Below are positions 36,884 through 48,548 of a DNA stretch of 64,000 bases, piece by piece. A model generated the notes under the pieces. That model was not told the DNA's origin. It saw only the letters and a program-made list of their open reading frames with translations, and did no database searches. Made by a program: the position numbers and the translations under genes. Numbering within the stretch: position 1 is the stretch's first letter; every line of letters starts with the position of its first letter. The stretch comes from Ptychodera flava (Eukaryota > Hemichordata > Enteropneusta > Ptychoderidae): assembly GCF_041260155.1 (NCBI RefSeq), contig NC_091931.1, positions 22,709,654 through 22,773,653 on the forward strand. Direction: 5' to 3'.

Positions 36884-39800
36884 TTATCCACTCATCCATA
36901 TTTCCAAATACATAATACACGAGTGAAATCGAAAGTAGATTTCTAACGGTGTGGTGAGATGTGCCACGATGGACCATTTCTGAGAACCGTAGAAGCAGTA
37001 CTGTACCTGGAAGACGTCAACGTCTTTCAGTTCATAGATATTGGCCCACCAGAACATGAAGTTGGTGAACACCAGCATCATCATGATCTGACGGGTGAAG
37101 TTCGGATTGAAGTTTTCCGGGGGCTTCCTGTGGAGCACGTCGTACAGGAACACGACTTGCACGGAGATGTCGATGAACTTCAAAGCCTCGTGAACTAGTA
37201 GTAGCACTTCGTTCGCTGAGCGCACGGTCATCGAGGACGCGACGATGGTGAACGCGGAAGAAATGAAGAGACCACTGGCCGATATGAACAGCAGCAGCAT
37301 CGTTAAGCGCAGCTTGTCTGCCCGGCCGTCTTCTACCCGCCAGTCCTCGCTGCGCCTCATCCTAAAATGAGCTATCAAGTTCCCGGGTATGGTCAGGACA
37401 TACACACATGTAGTCATTCCGTTGAAGATTTGAGAGGGTTTCCCACTCCCTGTACCGTTCTCGGCGCTTTCCGATGAAATACTGGCGATTACAGCGGCAA
37501 TGGAAGTCATAAACGACAGAAATCCGACCCCCAGACCAATGTAGCTGCCCTGCAGTGTCATATACTTTCTCGCTCGCTCCTGTCGACAACCCGTTTGCTC
37601 CTTACCGATGTTTCCGTACATGACGTACATAAACCCAGACATGATAAGGTAGAATTCCATAGCGCCCGGCGAGAGCAATAGCGACGACTTATCTCTGATG
37701 TGGTGGAAGTTTAGCCCATCACCAGCTTCTTCTGAAAGACAAAAGCCCGCCAGAAACTGTTATTGAGTTGCATACCCATGCCGTAGATTTTTCAATAAAA
37801 CGTACACTTTTAAAAGAAGCAAGTGACGAGTTGCATCTCTCATTGTCCACCAATGCCTTTAACGACTGTCATAATTGCCGATGCATGTACTTTATTCCAT
37901 GATTTAACCGATATTCACCATACAATTTCTTTGGATACAATAGAACATAACAAGATAGGTTTGCACAATACACGATAGGTTTGCATGATTGGCATGATAT
38001 AAATTGTAGTCATGTGGAGAACCTAAAAGACATACATGTACACGTTAGACATTTTAGACACGTTAGGTCCGTACACGTTAGGTTTGCACGATACACGATA
38101 GGTTTGCATGATTGGCATGATATAAATTGTATAGTCATGTGGAGAACCTAACATGACATACAGATTAGACATTTTAGACACGTTAGGTCCGTACACGTTA
38201 GGTTTGCACGATACACGATAGATTTGCACGATTGGCATAATAGATTTTGACTCATGTTGAGAACCTAAAATGACATACACGTTAGACATTTTAGACACGT
38301 TAGGTCCGTACACGTTAGGTTTGCATGATACACGATAGGTTTGCATGATTGGCATAATAGATTTTGACTCATGTTGAGAACCTATGTAAAAAATGACATA
38401 CACGTTAGACATTTTAGACGCGTTAGGTCCGTACACGTTAGGTTTCCACGATACATGATAGGTTTGCACGATTGGCATGTGTTATGTAGGTCATTTCCCC
38501 CACACTCATCATGACCTGAGTTCAATTAGTCTAGAACATTCTCAAGGTCACTGCCCTTGATGACCTCACAACCTTGAATTCAATTAGTCATGTTTGGAAT
38601 GTTCTGGAAAGTTGATTAGTTGTGTAAGGGAGATAATTTTAGAACAGTAATTAGCATGTCAAAAAAGTTCTAGATTGTTCTTATATGCCTTTATAAAAGG
38701 GACGTGCTCAGCTTCCAGTCAGACTTTTGGGATCGTGTGTTACTAAACTCCAGCAGTAGTCATTCTCAAGACTTTTCAAGACCTTCACTGTCAACGCTGG
38801 ATTTATACTGTGGACTTTGTGCAGCTTCAAGCCTGCAAGGACTGTTCATTCATCCAACTGACTGTTGCAACTCTGAGACTGGAGCTTTGCCGTCCCAGCT
38901 GAGATAAGTAGTCTGTACACTTTTAAAGCTTGTACTCTATCCCTGACTTAGCAATTAGTTTTATTTTCGTAATAAATTTTGTTTAAACGTTAACTGCTGA
39001 GTTCACCCTTTTGTTCGTTTTCTCTGCACGTAACAAAATTGGGGCTCGTCCGGATACGAATATTTTGAGCCGTTTGACAACATTTTGCCTGCCTTTTCAA
39101 ACTACTGTATACTGTGAACTCAGCGAAATTCAATCATGGCGGAATTCAAGCCAGACGAATTTATGGATGACCTTGATCAGGACGCATTTGATTCCCTCAG
39201 AAAGACAACCTCATAGCACTGGCAAATTTCCTTAAAGTAGATGTCAAAAGATCTATGCGCAAGCGAGAAATTCAATTCAAGATTGCAAAACATTTAGTTA
39301 ATTCTGGCCATTTTGAGGAGTCTGCCTTAAAAGATTATGAGCCTGAGTCTTCCTTCGAACTCAAAAAATTAGAATTAGAAATTCAGGCAGATTTGGAGCT
39401 TAAAAAATTGGCATTAGAAAAAGAAAAAATACAAATGCAATTACAAATGAAAGAAAAAGAATTGCAAATGGAGGAAAGACAGAAAGAAAAAGAAAGGCAG
39501 GAAAGATTAGAAAAGGGAGAAAGAAAGAGAGGAAAAAGAAAAGGAAAGAGAATTAGCTGAACACCGACTGCAGTTAGAAATGAGACGTTTAGAGCTTGGA
39601 AAGTCAGGAAAATTCTTCCCTTCAGACAATTTTGACATCACTAAGCATTTCAGGTTAGTTCCCCCTTTCCAAGAAAAGGATGTTGATAAATATTTTCTCC
39701 ATTTTGAGAAAATTGCTCAGAGTCTGGATTGGCCTAAGGAGTCCTGGTCTATGCTTTTGCAGAGTGCTTTGGTGGGTAAAGCCAGAGAAATTTACATTCA

Positions 39801-42800
39801 GTTGTCAGTAGAGCAGGCTTCAGATTATGATTCTGTGAAGGAATTAATTCTCAAGGGTTATGAGTTGGTGCCTGAAGCTTACCGTCAGAAATTTAGGGAT
39901 TGTGAGAAGGCGAAAGATCAAACTTATGTTGAATTTGCTCGAACAAAAGAACAACTGTTTGACCGTTGGTGCTCTTCTGAAAAGGTCAGTCAGAATTATG
40001 ACAAATTACGACAGCTTGTTTTGATTGAGGAATTAAAAGGTGCATCCGGAGTGACATCAAGACGTTTATCAATGAACAAAAGGCAGATACATTAGAGGTT
40101 GCTGCACGTTTGGCCGATGATTATTCATTGACCCACAAATCTTCATTTCTCAGCAAACCATCCCAGTCCTTTTCATACAGAAACAATGCAGGTAAATTTA
40201 ACTCGTCCTTTTCATCCAAGAATTTTCAAAGGAGAGTAGAAAATCAAATGACAACAGTTCACAGAGTTCAAGTAACACTCCCACATCATCAGATCCCAAG
40301 TCTCAATCTCCTTCTGACAAACAGTTTGGTACACTTTCTTGTAATTATTGTAAGAAAGACGGCCATTTAATGTCAGAGTGTTTCAAATTGAAAAGAAAAC
40401 GTGAAGGTCAAAGTGGTCAAAGTGGATCTAAGCCAACCGGCTTTATTTCTTCATCAACTCAATTAGAGTCTAATAATGTGTGCAACACATTTTCTGAGGT
40501 TAAACCCCTCTTATCCCCAATTAATGAGGTCAAGGTCAATTCTTCTCAAGATAGCATTATGGGTATTTTCGAAGCCATTTATTCATAATGGTTTTATATC
40601 ACTTTCTAGTGATTTCTCTTCCGCTACCCCTGTCAAAATTTAAGAGATACGGGGCTTCCCAGTCTCTTTTGTTGGCAGATACCCTGCCGTTTCTGAAAAG
40701 TCATTTTCAGGTTCTAAAGTTCTTATTAAGGGGTAGATTGTAATGACTACATTCCTGTTCCTCTCCATAATGTCTATTTGTCTTCGGACTTTGTTTCTGG
40801 ACCTGTGGCTTTAGGTATTAGGCCTTTTTTGCCTTTTGAAGGGATTCACCTTCTTCTTGGAAACGACCTTGCCGGGGACAAGGTCATTACTAATCCACTT
40901 GTGACTGATAATCCTAGTTTAGATCAGGATCCAGAGCCAATTGAACAAGAGATACCCGATTTATTTCCTTCATGTGCCATTACTCGAGCCATGTCAAAGA
41001 AAACTTCCGAGAATCAAAATACTCTCAAAAATAATGTCACAGATGTTGACTTAAATGACACCTTTCTCAGTCAGGTGTTTGACACGGAGCATTCCGTTAT
41101 CCCTCGTGGATTTGAAACTTCCAGTAAAACTTCTGCTGACCAAAGTCAGACATTTTCTAGATCAAATCTCATTGCAGAACAACACAAAGACCCAGATATT
41201 TTGTGTTTGTTTGACAGGGTAGATGATGAAGATAAAACTTCAGATAGCTCTGTTTCCTATTATACAAAATCTGGTATTCTCATGCGTAAATGGAGACCTC
41301 CAGATGTCTTGGTTGATGACGATTGGGCTATAAAACATCAAATTGTGGTTCCAAAGCCCTACCGTGCTGAAATATTGCGCCTGGCCCATGAAACGCCCTG
41401 GGCTGGTCATTTGGGAGTAAGGAAACTTATCATAAAATTCTCAGTCACTTTTATTGGCCTAATCTCAGGCAGGATGTAACACATTTCTGTAAAACTTGTC
41501 ACACATGTCAAATGGTAGGAAAGCCAAATCAGACCATTCCAAAGGCCCCTTTACAGCCAATTCCTGCATTTCAAGAACCATTTAGTAGGATACTAATAGA
41601 CTGTGTTGGGCCCCTACCAAAAACAAGATCAGGAAATGAGTACATGTTGACAATAATGTGTACATCAACTCGGTTCCCAGAAGCCATCAACTCGGTTCCC
41701 AGAAGCCATACCACTGAGAAATATAAAGACAAAGACTATAGTGAGAGCTTTAGTCAAATTTTTCACTTTATTTGGCCTCCCTAAATGTGTCCAGTCCGAT
41801 CAAGGCTCCAACTTTATGTCTGGTATTTTCAACAAGTAATGGATCAGCTAGGCATTAAACAGTATAGGTCATCCGCCTATCATCCAGAAAGTCAGGGTGC
41901 TCTTGAGCGATTTCATCAAACTTTGAAAAACATGATTAGGACCTACTGTTTTGACACAGAGAAGCAGTGGGATGAAGGAATTCATTTTCTGCTCTTTGCT
42001 GTTAGAGAGTCAATTCAGGAGTCTCTTGGTTTTAGCCCATTTGAGCTTGTATTTGGACATACAGTCCGTGGCCCACTTAAGCTCGTTAAAGAGAAATTCC
42101 TATCAGACGATGATGATTGTCTGAATATTTTGCAATATGTGTCAGATTTTCGTACAAAACTCTCTAAAGCATGTGAATTAGCCAGAGAAAATCTTGAGTC
42201 ATCTCAGCAGTCAATGAAAACCAAATATGATAAAAACACCTCAAAACGGAAGTTTAAACCAGGTCAAAAAGTTGTTGTTCTACTTCCATTCCTGGCAAAC
42301 CACTCCATGCTCGTTACTTTGGGCCATACCTAATTGATAAGAATTGAGTGATTTAAATTACATCATAATAACACCTGACAGGCGAAAACAAAAACAGCTA
42401 TGTCACATAAATATGCTTAAGCCATATTTGGATAGGGATAATCCTACTATAACTCAGCCTGTCAGTGCAGTCAGTTCAAACCATTATGAAGATAGTGATA
42501 CTGAAACTGACTTGAGTGAAAATACTCTAAACTCAAAGCTGGGCTCGGTCAAGCTTCAGAACTCAGAAATCCTGGAGAAGCTGGAGTCTACAAAGTTGGC
42601 ACACCTCCAGCCAGAACAACAACAACAGGTGAAAGAACTGCTCCACGAATATAAACACCTGTTTCAAGATGTTCCAACGAGGACAAACGTCATCTATCAC
42701 GACGTTGATGTTGGGACAGTAAGCCTGTAAAAACAACATCCATACAGACTGAATCCAACAAAAGCAAAATATCTCCAGGAAGAAGTCAAATACCTGCTGG

Positions 42801-45800
42801 ACAATGACTTTATTGAACCCAGTAAAAGTAACTGGAGTTCGCCGTGCATACTTGTTCCCAAATCAGATCACAGTTATCGTATGTGCACAGACTTTAGGAA
42901 GGTCAACACTTTAACAAAGACAGACACTTTCCCAATCCCGAGGATTGATGACTGCATCGACCGAGTGGGAAAAGCCAAGTATGTGACGAAATTTGACCTA
43001 CTGAAGGGATTTTGGCAAGTCCCTCTGACAGATCGTGCTCGTGAAATATCCGCCTTTGTTACACCAGACGGATTGTTCCAGTACAAGGTGATGCCATTCG
43101 GAATGAAGAACTCTCCGGCAACGTTCCAACGGATGATCAACGACGTCATATCCGGGCTAGACGGTGTGCAGCCTACGTTGACGACGTCATCCTGTATAGT
43201 GACACCTGGGAGGAACACATCAAGCTCATGCGGAAGTTCTTTGAGAGACTGAGTAAAGCAATGTTGACTGTCAACCTCGCCAAATCTGAGTTTGGTTGGG
43301 CGAGGGTAACTTACCTCGGACATACTGTAGGACAGGGTGAGGTAAAACCTGTTGATGCCAAAATCAGTGCCATTTCAAGTTTTCCCATACCAAACTGCAA
43401 ACGACAACTGATGCGCTTTCTCGGTATGGCTGGTTACTACAGAAAATTCTGTCCAAATTTCTCCACAATTACTGAGCCTTTGACTAACTTACTTAAAAAG
43501 AAAGTAAAGTTTGTTTGGTCAGAACAATGCCAACAGGCATTTGATACAATTAAAGCCACACTTCAAAGTGCTCCAATCTTGTCTGCACCAGATTTCAGTA
43601 TACCATTCAAATTAGCTGTAGGTGCTAGTGATACGGCTGCTGGTGCTGTTTTATTGCAAGAGGATAGTCATGGTGTAGATCATCCTGTTTGCTATTTTTC
43701 ACGCAAATTAACAAATCCCAGAGAAACTACTCTACAATTGAAAAAGAGTGTTTATCTTTGATATTAGCTTTACAGCATTTTGAAGTTTATGTTACTTCTT
43801 CAAATCAGCCAATAGTGGTTTATATTGATCACAACCCTCTTGTTTTTCTGCAGAAATTTAAAGGCAAAAATCAGAGATTGCTAAGATGGAGTTTAATGTT
43901 ACAGGAGTTTAATCTTGACATTAGACATATCCAAGGCAGAGACAATTTAATTGCAGACTGTCTCTCTCGTATTTAGAGTTTATTGTTGTTCACTTTCAAG
44001 AAGTTTTACTTTAGAGTAAAACAAAATTTGAGTACTTAAATCCTTTTCAAGATAACATTTGTAAAAGAAAGATTTTTCTTTGAAAAATTTTCTTTTTTTT
44101 GAAGAGGGGGTGTGTTATGTAGGTCATTTCCCCCACACTCATCATGACCTGAGTTCAATTAGTCTGGAACATTCTCAAGGTCACTGCCCTTGATGACCTC
44201 ACAACCTTGAATTCAATTAGTCATGTTTGGAATGTTCTGGAAAGTTGATTAGTTGTGTAAGGGAGATAATTTTAGAACAGTAATTAGCATGTCAATAAAG
44301 TTCTAGATTGTTCTTATATGCCTTTATAAAAGGGACGTGCACAGCTTCCAGTCAGACTTTTGGGATCGTGTGTTACTAAACTCCAGCAGTAGTCATTCTC
44401 AAGACTTTTCAAGACCTTCACTGTCAACGCTGGATTTATACTGTGGACTTTGTGCAGCTTCAAGCCTGCAAGGACTGTTCATTCATCCACTGACTGTTGC
44501 AACTCTGAGACTGGAGCTTTGCCGTCCCAGCTGAGATAAGTAGTCTGTACACTTTTAAAGCTTGTACTCTATCCCTGACTTAGCCAATTAGTTTTATTTT
44601 CGTAATAAATTTTGTTTAAACGTTAACTGCTGAGTTCACCCTTTTGTTCGTTTTCTCTGCACGTAACACATGTTAGATTTGACTCATGTTGACAACCTAA
44701 AATGACATACACGTTAGACATTGTGTCTATAGACATCAAAAGTGTACGTCATTTTAGGGTTCAAGATAGGTAGAATTGTATCATGGCAATCATGAGACAT
44801 ATCGTAAAACGTGCCGACCTAACGTTGACAGAGCTAACATGTCTAAAATGTCAAACGTGTATGTCCAATGAGGGTCTCAAAATGAGTCAAGAGCTATCAT
44901 GGCAATCATGCAAAACTGTCGTGTATCGTGCATACCTAACGTGTACGGATCTAACGTGTCTAAAATGTCAAACGTGTATGTCATTTTAGGGACTCTCCAG
45001 ATAAGTTGAATGGTACAGTCATGATACACGTTAGACATTTTAGACACGTTAGGTCCATACACGTTAGGTCGGCACGATACACGATAGGTTTGCACGATTG
45101 GCATGATAGAATAGGACTTATTTGTACGCCCTAAAATGCTATACATGTTAGACATAGGTTCTTTAACGTTAGGTCTGCACGATACACGATAGGTTTGCAC
45201 GTTTGCAATTTTAGGCACGTTAGTTCCGACCTGACATACACGTTAGACATTTTAGTAATGATAGGTGCGGATATATTGGGTCTGCACTATACACGATAGG
45301 TTTGCAAGTTTGGCTTTTTTGGTCACGTTAGTTCCGACCTAACATGTCAAACATGCACTACTAAAATGTAAACATGTCTAAAATGAAAAAATCCCGACTT
45401 CTGGCCATGGATGGTACAGTGCATGTTCTAAAAAACCATCTCTCTCCAAGAAATAACAGGAAAATTACCTGTGTGACTCAGAACTTGCTGTTGAGTTGAG
45501 GCATTGATGATCACGTCAGATATCACGCTATCGCTGTGTCCCTGTGCGTGAACCCCACAATTAGCGGTCTCGTTGAACGACAAACCGGCCAGGTCTTCCA
45601 TCACTTCACGCACAAAGTCCCTGCTCCAACAACTCATGCAAGTAGCCCACTGCAGCATGGTAGCGACTCTGAAAACCGTCCAATATACAGGTGACAATGT
45701 AGTCGAGTTAAAGTACGTTTCATGAATTCGTCAAATTGACCCTTTTAAAGAAATAACGTCGCTATTTTTGAGACTATTTGAGTCATATTTTGAAATGATT

Positions 45801-46054
45801 TCGGCCGTTTCATATATGAGAAGTTATCTATGTTGTTCTGCTCATTGAAACGTATTGAATTATCGATCGTCAAAATTCTGCTCACACCTCACATATACAC
45901 GTAACATGCATGTAAATATGATGACACGATTTCTGATATGTACCACAGACTGCGGCATCGATTATTATGGTGACTGGCCTTGCGCAGTAAGTCGCATATT
46001 TCTTGGCAAAGTCGATGTCATCAATCGTGCGAAAGATAAAAATGAAAAATACAC

Positions 46055-46144
<90 letters not shown>

Positions 46145-48548
46145 ACCAAAGACAAACCAGTTTTCCGTAAAAACACTCATTGACGTGTCTTTTTAGATGT
46201 ATTTCTTACCTTGCCAAAGGTCTCCATTTCCGGACACATTTATCGGAGTTGGCGCAGACGAACAGCCAAAGGAGCAGAATAAACGACACAGCCAGAACTG
46301 CTTCGACGGCATTGACGGCTCCGCATATCTCATTACAGCTGCCGTCCACGATGGAACCGAGTCGGAACACGGCCGACAGCATGCCGCAGGCGCCGAAAAG
46401 GGCAGCACCGACTGAGGGAATGAAATCAAACCTTGTAAATTAAGGTGAAGCTAGCGCGGACTCCCGGTATCTGGAGCCGCTGAAACGTTGTGCAATTTAT
46501 CGACAGACATAATTCTGCATTTTTGTCAAATTATACTCTCTTATGTTTATTCAAAACAACAGCAGGATTTAGCTATACAGTTCATGCTAAATATTCTACT
46601 TAGAACATAGTGGCCAGCTGTCTCATTTTGAGAAACTGTAAGTACCAGGTACGTTTAACGTGACTGTGATATACTACAGCTAAGTATTTTCTGATAAAGT
46701 TAAAATTTGGAGAGGAAACAAGCTATTGGCTTTCAATTAACAGAAACTCTCCCATCTACACAAGAAAATTTAACAATGACCCTACATCACTATACAAAAA
46801 GTTCCCAACAGAGCCCTCGCCCCATATATAGCATGACTTTGCTCCCACCTCCTGCAAAACCCGACAGACTGCTCTACGTTTTGAAAACAAAATTATGAAA
46901 TCCCCCTGCCCCGGCTGACTGTAAAACCCGACCGCCCACCTCTATCCCTTTCGAAGAAAAATGAATGGCTACCATCAAGAAACCCCTTGCAGACAATTTT
47001 TAAAGGAACAGCTTTGTTCGTTGACAGATTCTGTTTCCTGTTGCTCAAGACAACAAAAAAGTAAGCGACAGTTCTGAGGTGAAACAGTCCATTGATTATC
47101 GAAATATGGAGGATATCCTCAGATAGCCAATATCGATTTGCGTATTCATCTGGATACAATTTAAGGAAGAATGCACCTCGAAAGTGAAAGACTTTTGCTC
47201 AAATTTTCCTCAAGGAATCTCCCAACCATTCACTCTCTGAATAAAAAAATCGGGGGTCACCGTGAAAAGTAACTGGAGAAACAAATTACCCAAGATTTAC
47301 CAATATTTGAAATTCAAAATGACCGCCATCCCTGTGTTGAATCTATGAAAAAAATAAAATTTTCGAGTTCCAAAAAATCTAAGACGGTGAAAGGTTTTCT
47401 CACTCAAAAAGACTTCAAAATGGGCCAAAAAGTGATACATCACAAAAGAATCGGAAAAATTTGATTTGAGAGTCGGCGCACTCTCACTTACGCGAGGTTG
47501 CGCAGTGAACTCAAAACTGACTCACCTAAGATGAAATTGGACGCTGCCTGATGGCTGTTCTGACAAGAGTTTGTTCCCATCATGCCTGAAAATTGCATCA
47601 CGATGATTGACAGGATGGACACACTGAATAAGTAAATGTAGAATGCGTCGAGATGCGATATATGAAACACGTTCACGTGCGGGGCCCTTTCCTTCTCGCC
47701 TGCTTGTAGGACGTACGCCACTGGTAACACCGTTCCAACAACGAGGTTTATGATACCGTATACTTTGCTGAATGCTACTGTTGTGAGCGACCTGTAACAA
47801 ATGGGAAATTATGAACGTTTATAAAGTTATTTAATGACTCTTTTGAGGCACAGAACGGTCATCAGCAACAATAACAGTCCAAACGGCTAAATAAGTGACA
47901 ATGTACATGAGTTCGTCATATCCTTCTTTATATAAGTAGTAATAAGTGCCTAACTGGTCTTCGTTCTGCCATCACTATAGGGAAAAAGTGCGTGACCAGA
48001 GCGAGAAACTGACGCTTTCTCGCAATCGGTGAGAATCTGTTCTTATTCTCACCGCTGTCGGTGAGAAAATGTTAATCTCCGCTGGAGATTGGTGAGAAAT
48101 GCACTCCTTGGCGAGAATCAAGTGTGAGAACAAATTCTCATCGGTGAGAATGGAAATTCTCACTAATACAGCGAGAATTGAAATTCACTGGCGAGAATCA
48201 TCAAGACTCGCTTCTCGGAGTCTTTATGATTCTCATCAATGAACGGATTCTCACCGATTGCGAGAAAGCGTCAGTTTCTCGCTCCAGTCACGCACTTTTT
48301 CCCTATAGTGCATGGTCCCTCCGCGTACTCTCACCTGGTGTGGATTTACGTATGTCTGTCTCTCTCTGTCTCTCTGTCTCTCTCTATCTCTCTCCCCCCT
48401 CTCTCTCTCACCGACTAACAACTGCAATGTGGAGTGGTAACAGCATACACCGTGCGACCGTGCACGACAGTTCAACTCACCTGCGGACAGGTCTTGGTAC
48501 CTCATCAAGCGGCAGGATCGCTTGATAGCCGGCCTGGTTGCAACTCAT
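36884..48548 (-). CDS. OTOP: Otopetrin-family proton channel, copy A
   Basis: Otopetrins are 12-helix plasma-membrane proton channels. Coding exons in reading order: 48548-48481, 47791-47526, 46411-46210, 45668-45469, 37731-36884. The phase closes to 527 residues. Seen: a short amino end (MSCNQAGYQAILPLDEVPRP), two helices in exon 2, two in exon 3 (GAALFGACGML, SFILLLWLFVCA), one in exon 4 (TMLQWATCMSCW) with an acidic tail and a NET glycosylation site in the loop, and seven in exon 5. Family marks are EFYLIMSGFMYVMYGNIG, TNFMFWWANIYEL and the end IYFRFHSCIMYLEIW. The last intron (37732-45468) holds an LTR retrotransposon in opposite orientation and a minisatellite. Copy B at 57809-62800 has the same exon plan. 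The exact vertebrate orthologue cannot be decided here. Confidence 0.93.
37985..38479. repeat. 120-bp minisatellite, left part
   Basis: About four units of about 120 bp share 'acgttagacattttagacac' and 'cacgataggtttgca'. The array is cut by the LTR element at 38480. Peptide-like repeats on the minus strand are artefacts of the array. Confidence 0.85.
38480..39035 (+). repeat. 5' LTR
   Basis: Starts TGTTATG, ends GTAACA. TATAAAA is at 38692 and AATAAA at 38971, giving a plausible U3-R-U5 layout. Confidence 0.92.
39038..39056 (+). other. Primer binding site (tRNA-Pro type)
   Basis: TTGGGGCTCGTCCGGA, two or three bases after the 5' LTR, complements the 3' end of proline tRNA, a primer known from gammaretroviruses and some LTR elements. 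Confidence 0.8.
39136..40588 (+). pseudogene. gag of the Gmr1-like element, broken
   Basis: ATG at 39136 begins an acidic amino end that meets a stop (TAG at about 39214), while the neighbouring frame carries on (about 39200-39560) into a Lys/Glu-rich coiled coil. A second break follows near 39540. The next frame (39580-40060) has a SCAN-like capsid helix bundle (FEKIAQSLDWP, YRQKFRDCEK). Another break near 40045 precedes a nucleocapsid zinc knuckle, CX2CX4HX4C, at 40340-40381. The structural polyprotein can be recognised but is not open. Confidence 0.8.
40600..42340 (+). pseudogene. Protease and integrase region of the Gmr1-like element, broken
   Basis: The Asp-Thr-Gly triad of a retropepsin is encoded at 40646-40654 and the frame breaks directly after it. 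From 40778 an open stretch has LLGNDLAG and then the integrase zinc domain (HETPWAGHLG before a frame break near 41425; Cys pair CKTCHTC near 41500 in another frame). The catalytic core follows: LIDCVGPLP near 41600, an Asp block near 41800 and HPESQGALERFHQTLK near 41885. A 22-base direct duplication at 41664-41685/41686-41707 shifts the frame. A GPY/F-like tail is read in a shifted frame near 42310. Confidence 0.82.
42344..43976 (+). pseudogene. Reverse transcriptase and RNase H of the Gmr1-like element, broken
   Basis: Reverse transcriptase motifs in order: SPCILVPKSD (near 42840), MCTDFRKVN (42881), FGMKNSPATFQRM (near 43100), then YVDD at 43174-43185 in another frame after a one-base break. 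A connection region (YLGHTVG, FLGMAGYYRKF) follows, then RNase H with VGASDTAAGAVL and, after one more break near 43700, IDHNPLVFL and NLIADCLSRI before the TAG at 43974-43976. No integrase follows, which confirms the inverted order. Confidence 0.88.
44101..44112 (+). other. Polypurine tract
   Basis: GAAGAGGGGGTG sits immediately before the 3' LTR and fits a plus-strand priming site. Confidence 0.75.
44113..44668 (+). repeat. 3' LTR
   Basis: Same 556-base length as the 5' LTR. TATAAA is at 44325 and AATAAA at 44604. Confidence 0.92.
44669..45370. repeat. 120-bp minisatellite, right part, with inverted units
   Basis: The array interrupted by the LTR element continues here. Units at about 44760-44990 run in the opposite direction to those at 45000-45370 and 37985-38479, so part of the array is palindromic. 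Confidence 0.8.
46057..46142. repeat. (GA)n microsatellite
   Basis: Pure GA run in the intron between otopetrin A exons 3 and 4. On the gene's strand it reads as CT, but it is about 390 bases from the next acceptor. Confidence 0.95.
47160..47492 (+). mobile_element. M1 element copy, truncated right end
   Basis: Starts TTAAGGAAGAATGCACCTCG with a typical body. The right end stops at 'gagagtcggcgcactctcac' without the usual terminal repeat. It ends about 35 bases from the donor of otopetrin A exon 2. Confidence 0.7.
47973..48310. mobile_element. 338-bp TIR element with internal GAGAAT motifs
   Basis: CACTATAGGGAAAAAGTGCG at the left is mirrored at 48291-48310, and the inverted arms run about 70 bases. 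Between them 'ggtgagaat'/'gcgagaat' and complements recur about every 20-30 bases. Located in the first intron of otopetrin A. Confidence 0.75.
48349..48412. repeat. CT/TCTG low-complexity run
   Basis: Pyrimidine-rich simple repeat in the first intron of otopetrin A, close to the donor of exon 1. Confidence 0.8.

Larger units (their letters stand above)
38480..44668 (+). mobile_element. Gmr1-like Ty3/gypsy LTR retrotransposon, full length, frames broken
   Basis: 6,189 bp with direct LTRs of 556 bases (TGTTA...TAACA), a proline-tRNA-type primer site, a polypurine tract and CATG repeated on both sides (38476-38479 and 44669-44672). Internal order is gag, protease, integrase, reverse transcriptase, RNase H. 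Integrase before reverse transcriptase is the copia-like order that, in Ty3/gypsy elements, is known from the Gmr1 group. By eye the LTRs differ by three substitutions and two single-base indels, so the insertion is young. Yet the coding part has at least six frame breaks. It lies in reverse orientation to the host otopetrin intron. Confidence 0.9.

Noticed and set aside
38023..38478. 151-residue minus-strand frame with a repeated peptide
   Set aside because: It is the translation of the minisatellite, inside an intron and cut by a retroelement; no independent coding evidence.
37985..38479. CRISPR-like repeats
   Set aside because: Whole 120-bp units are repeated without unique spacers, in an animal genome; it is a minisatellite.
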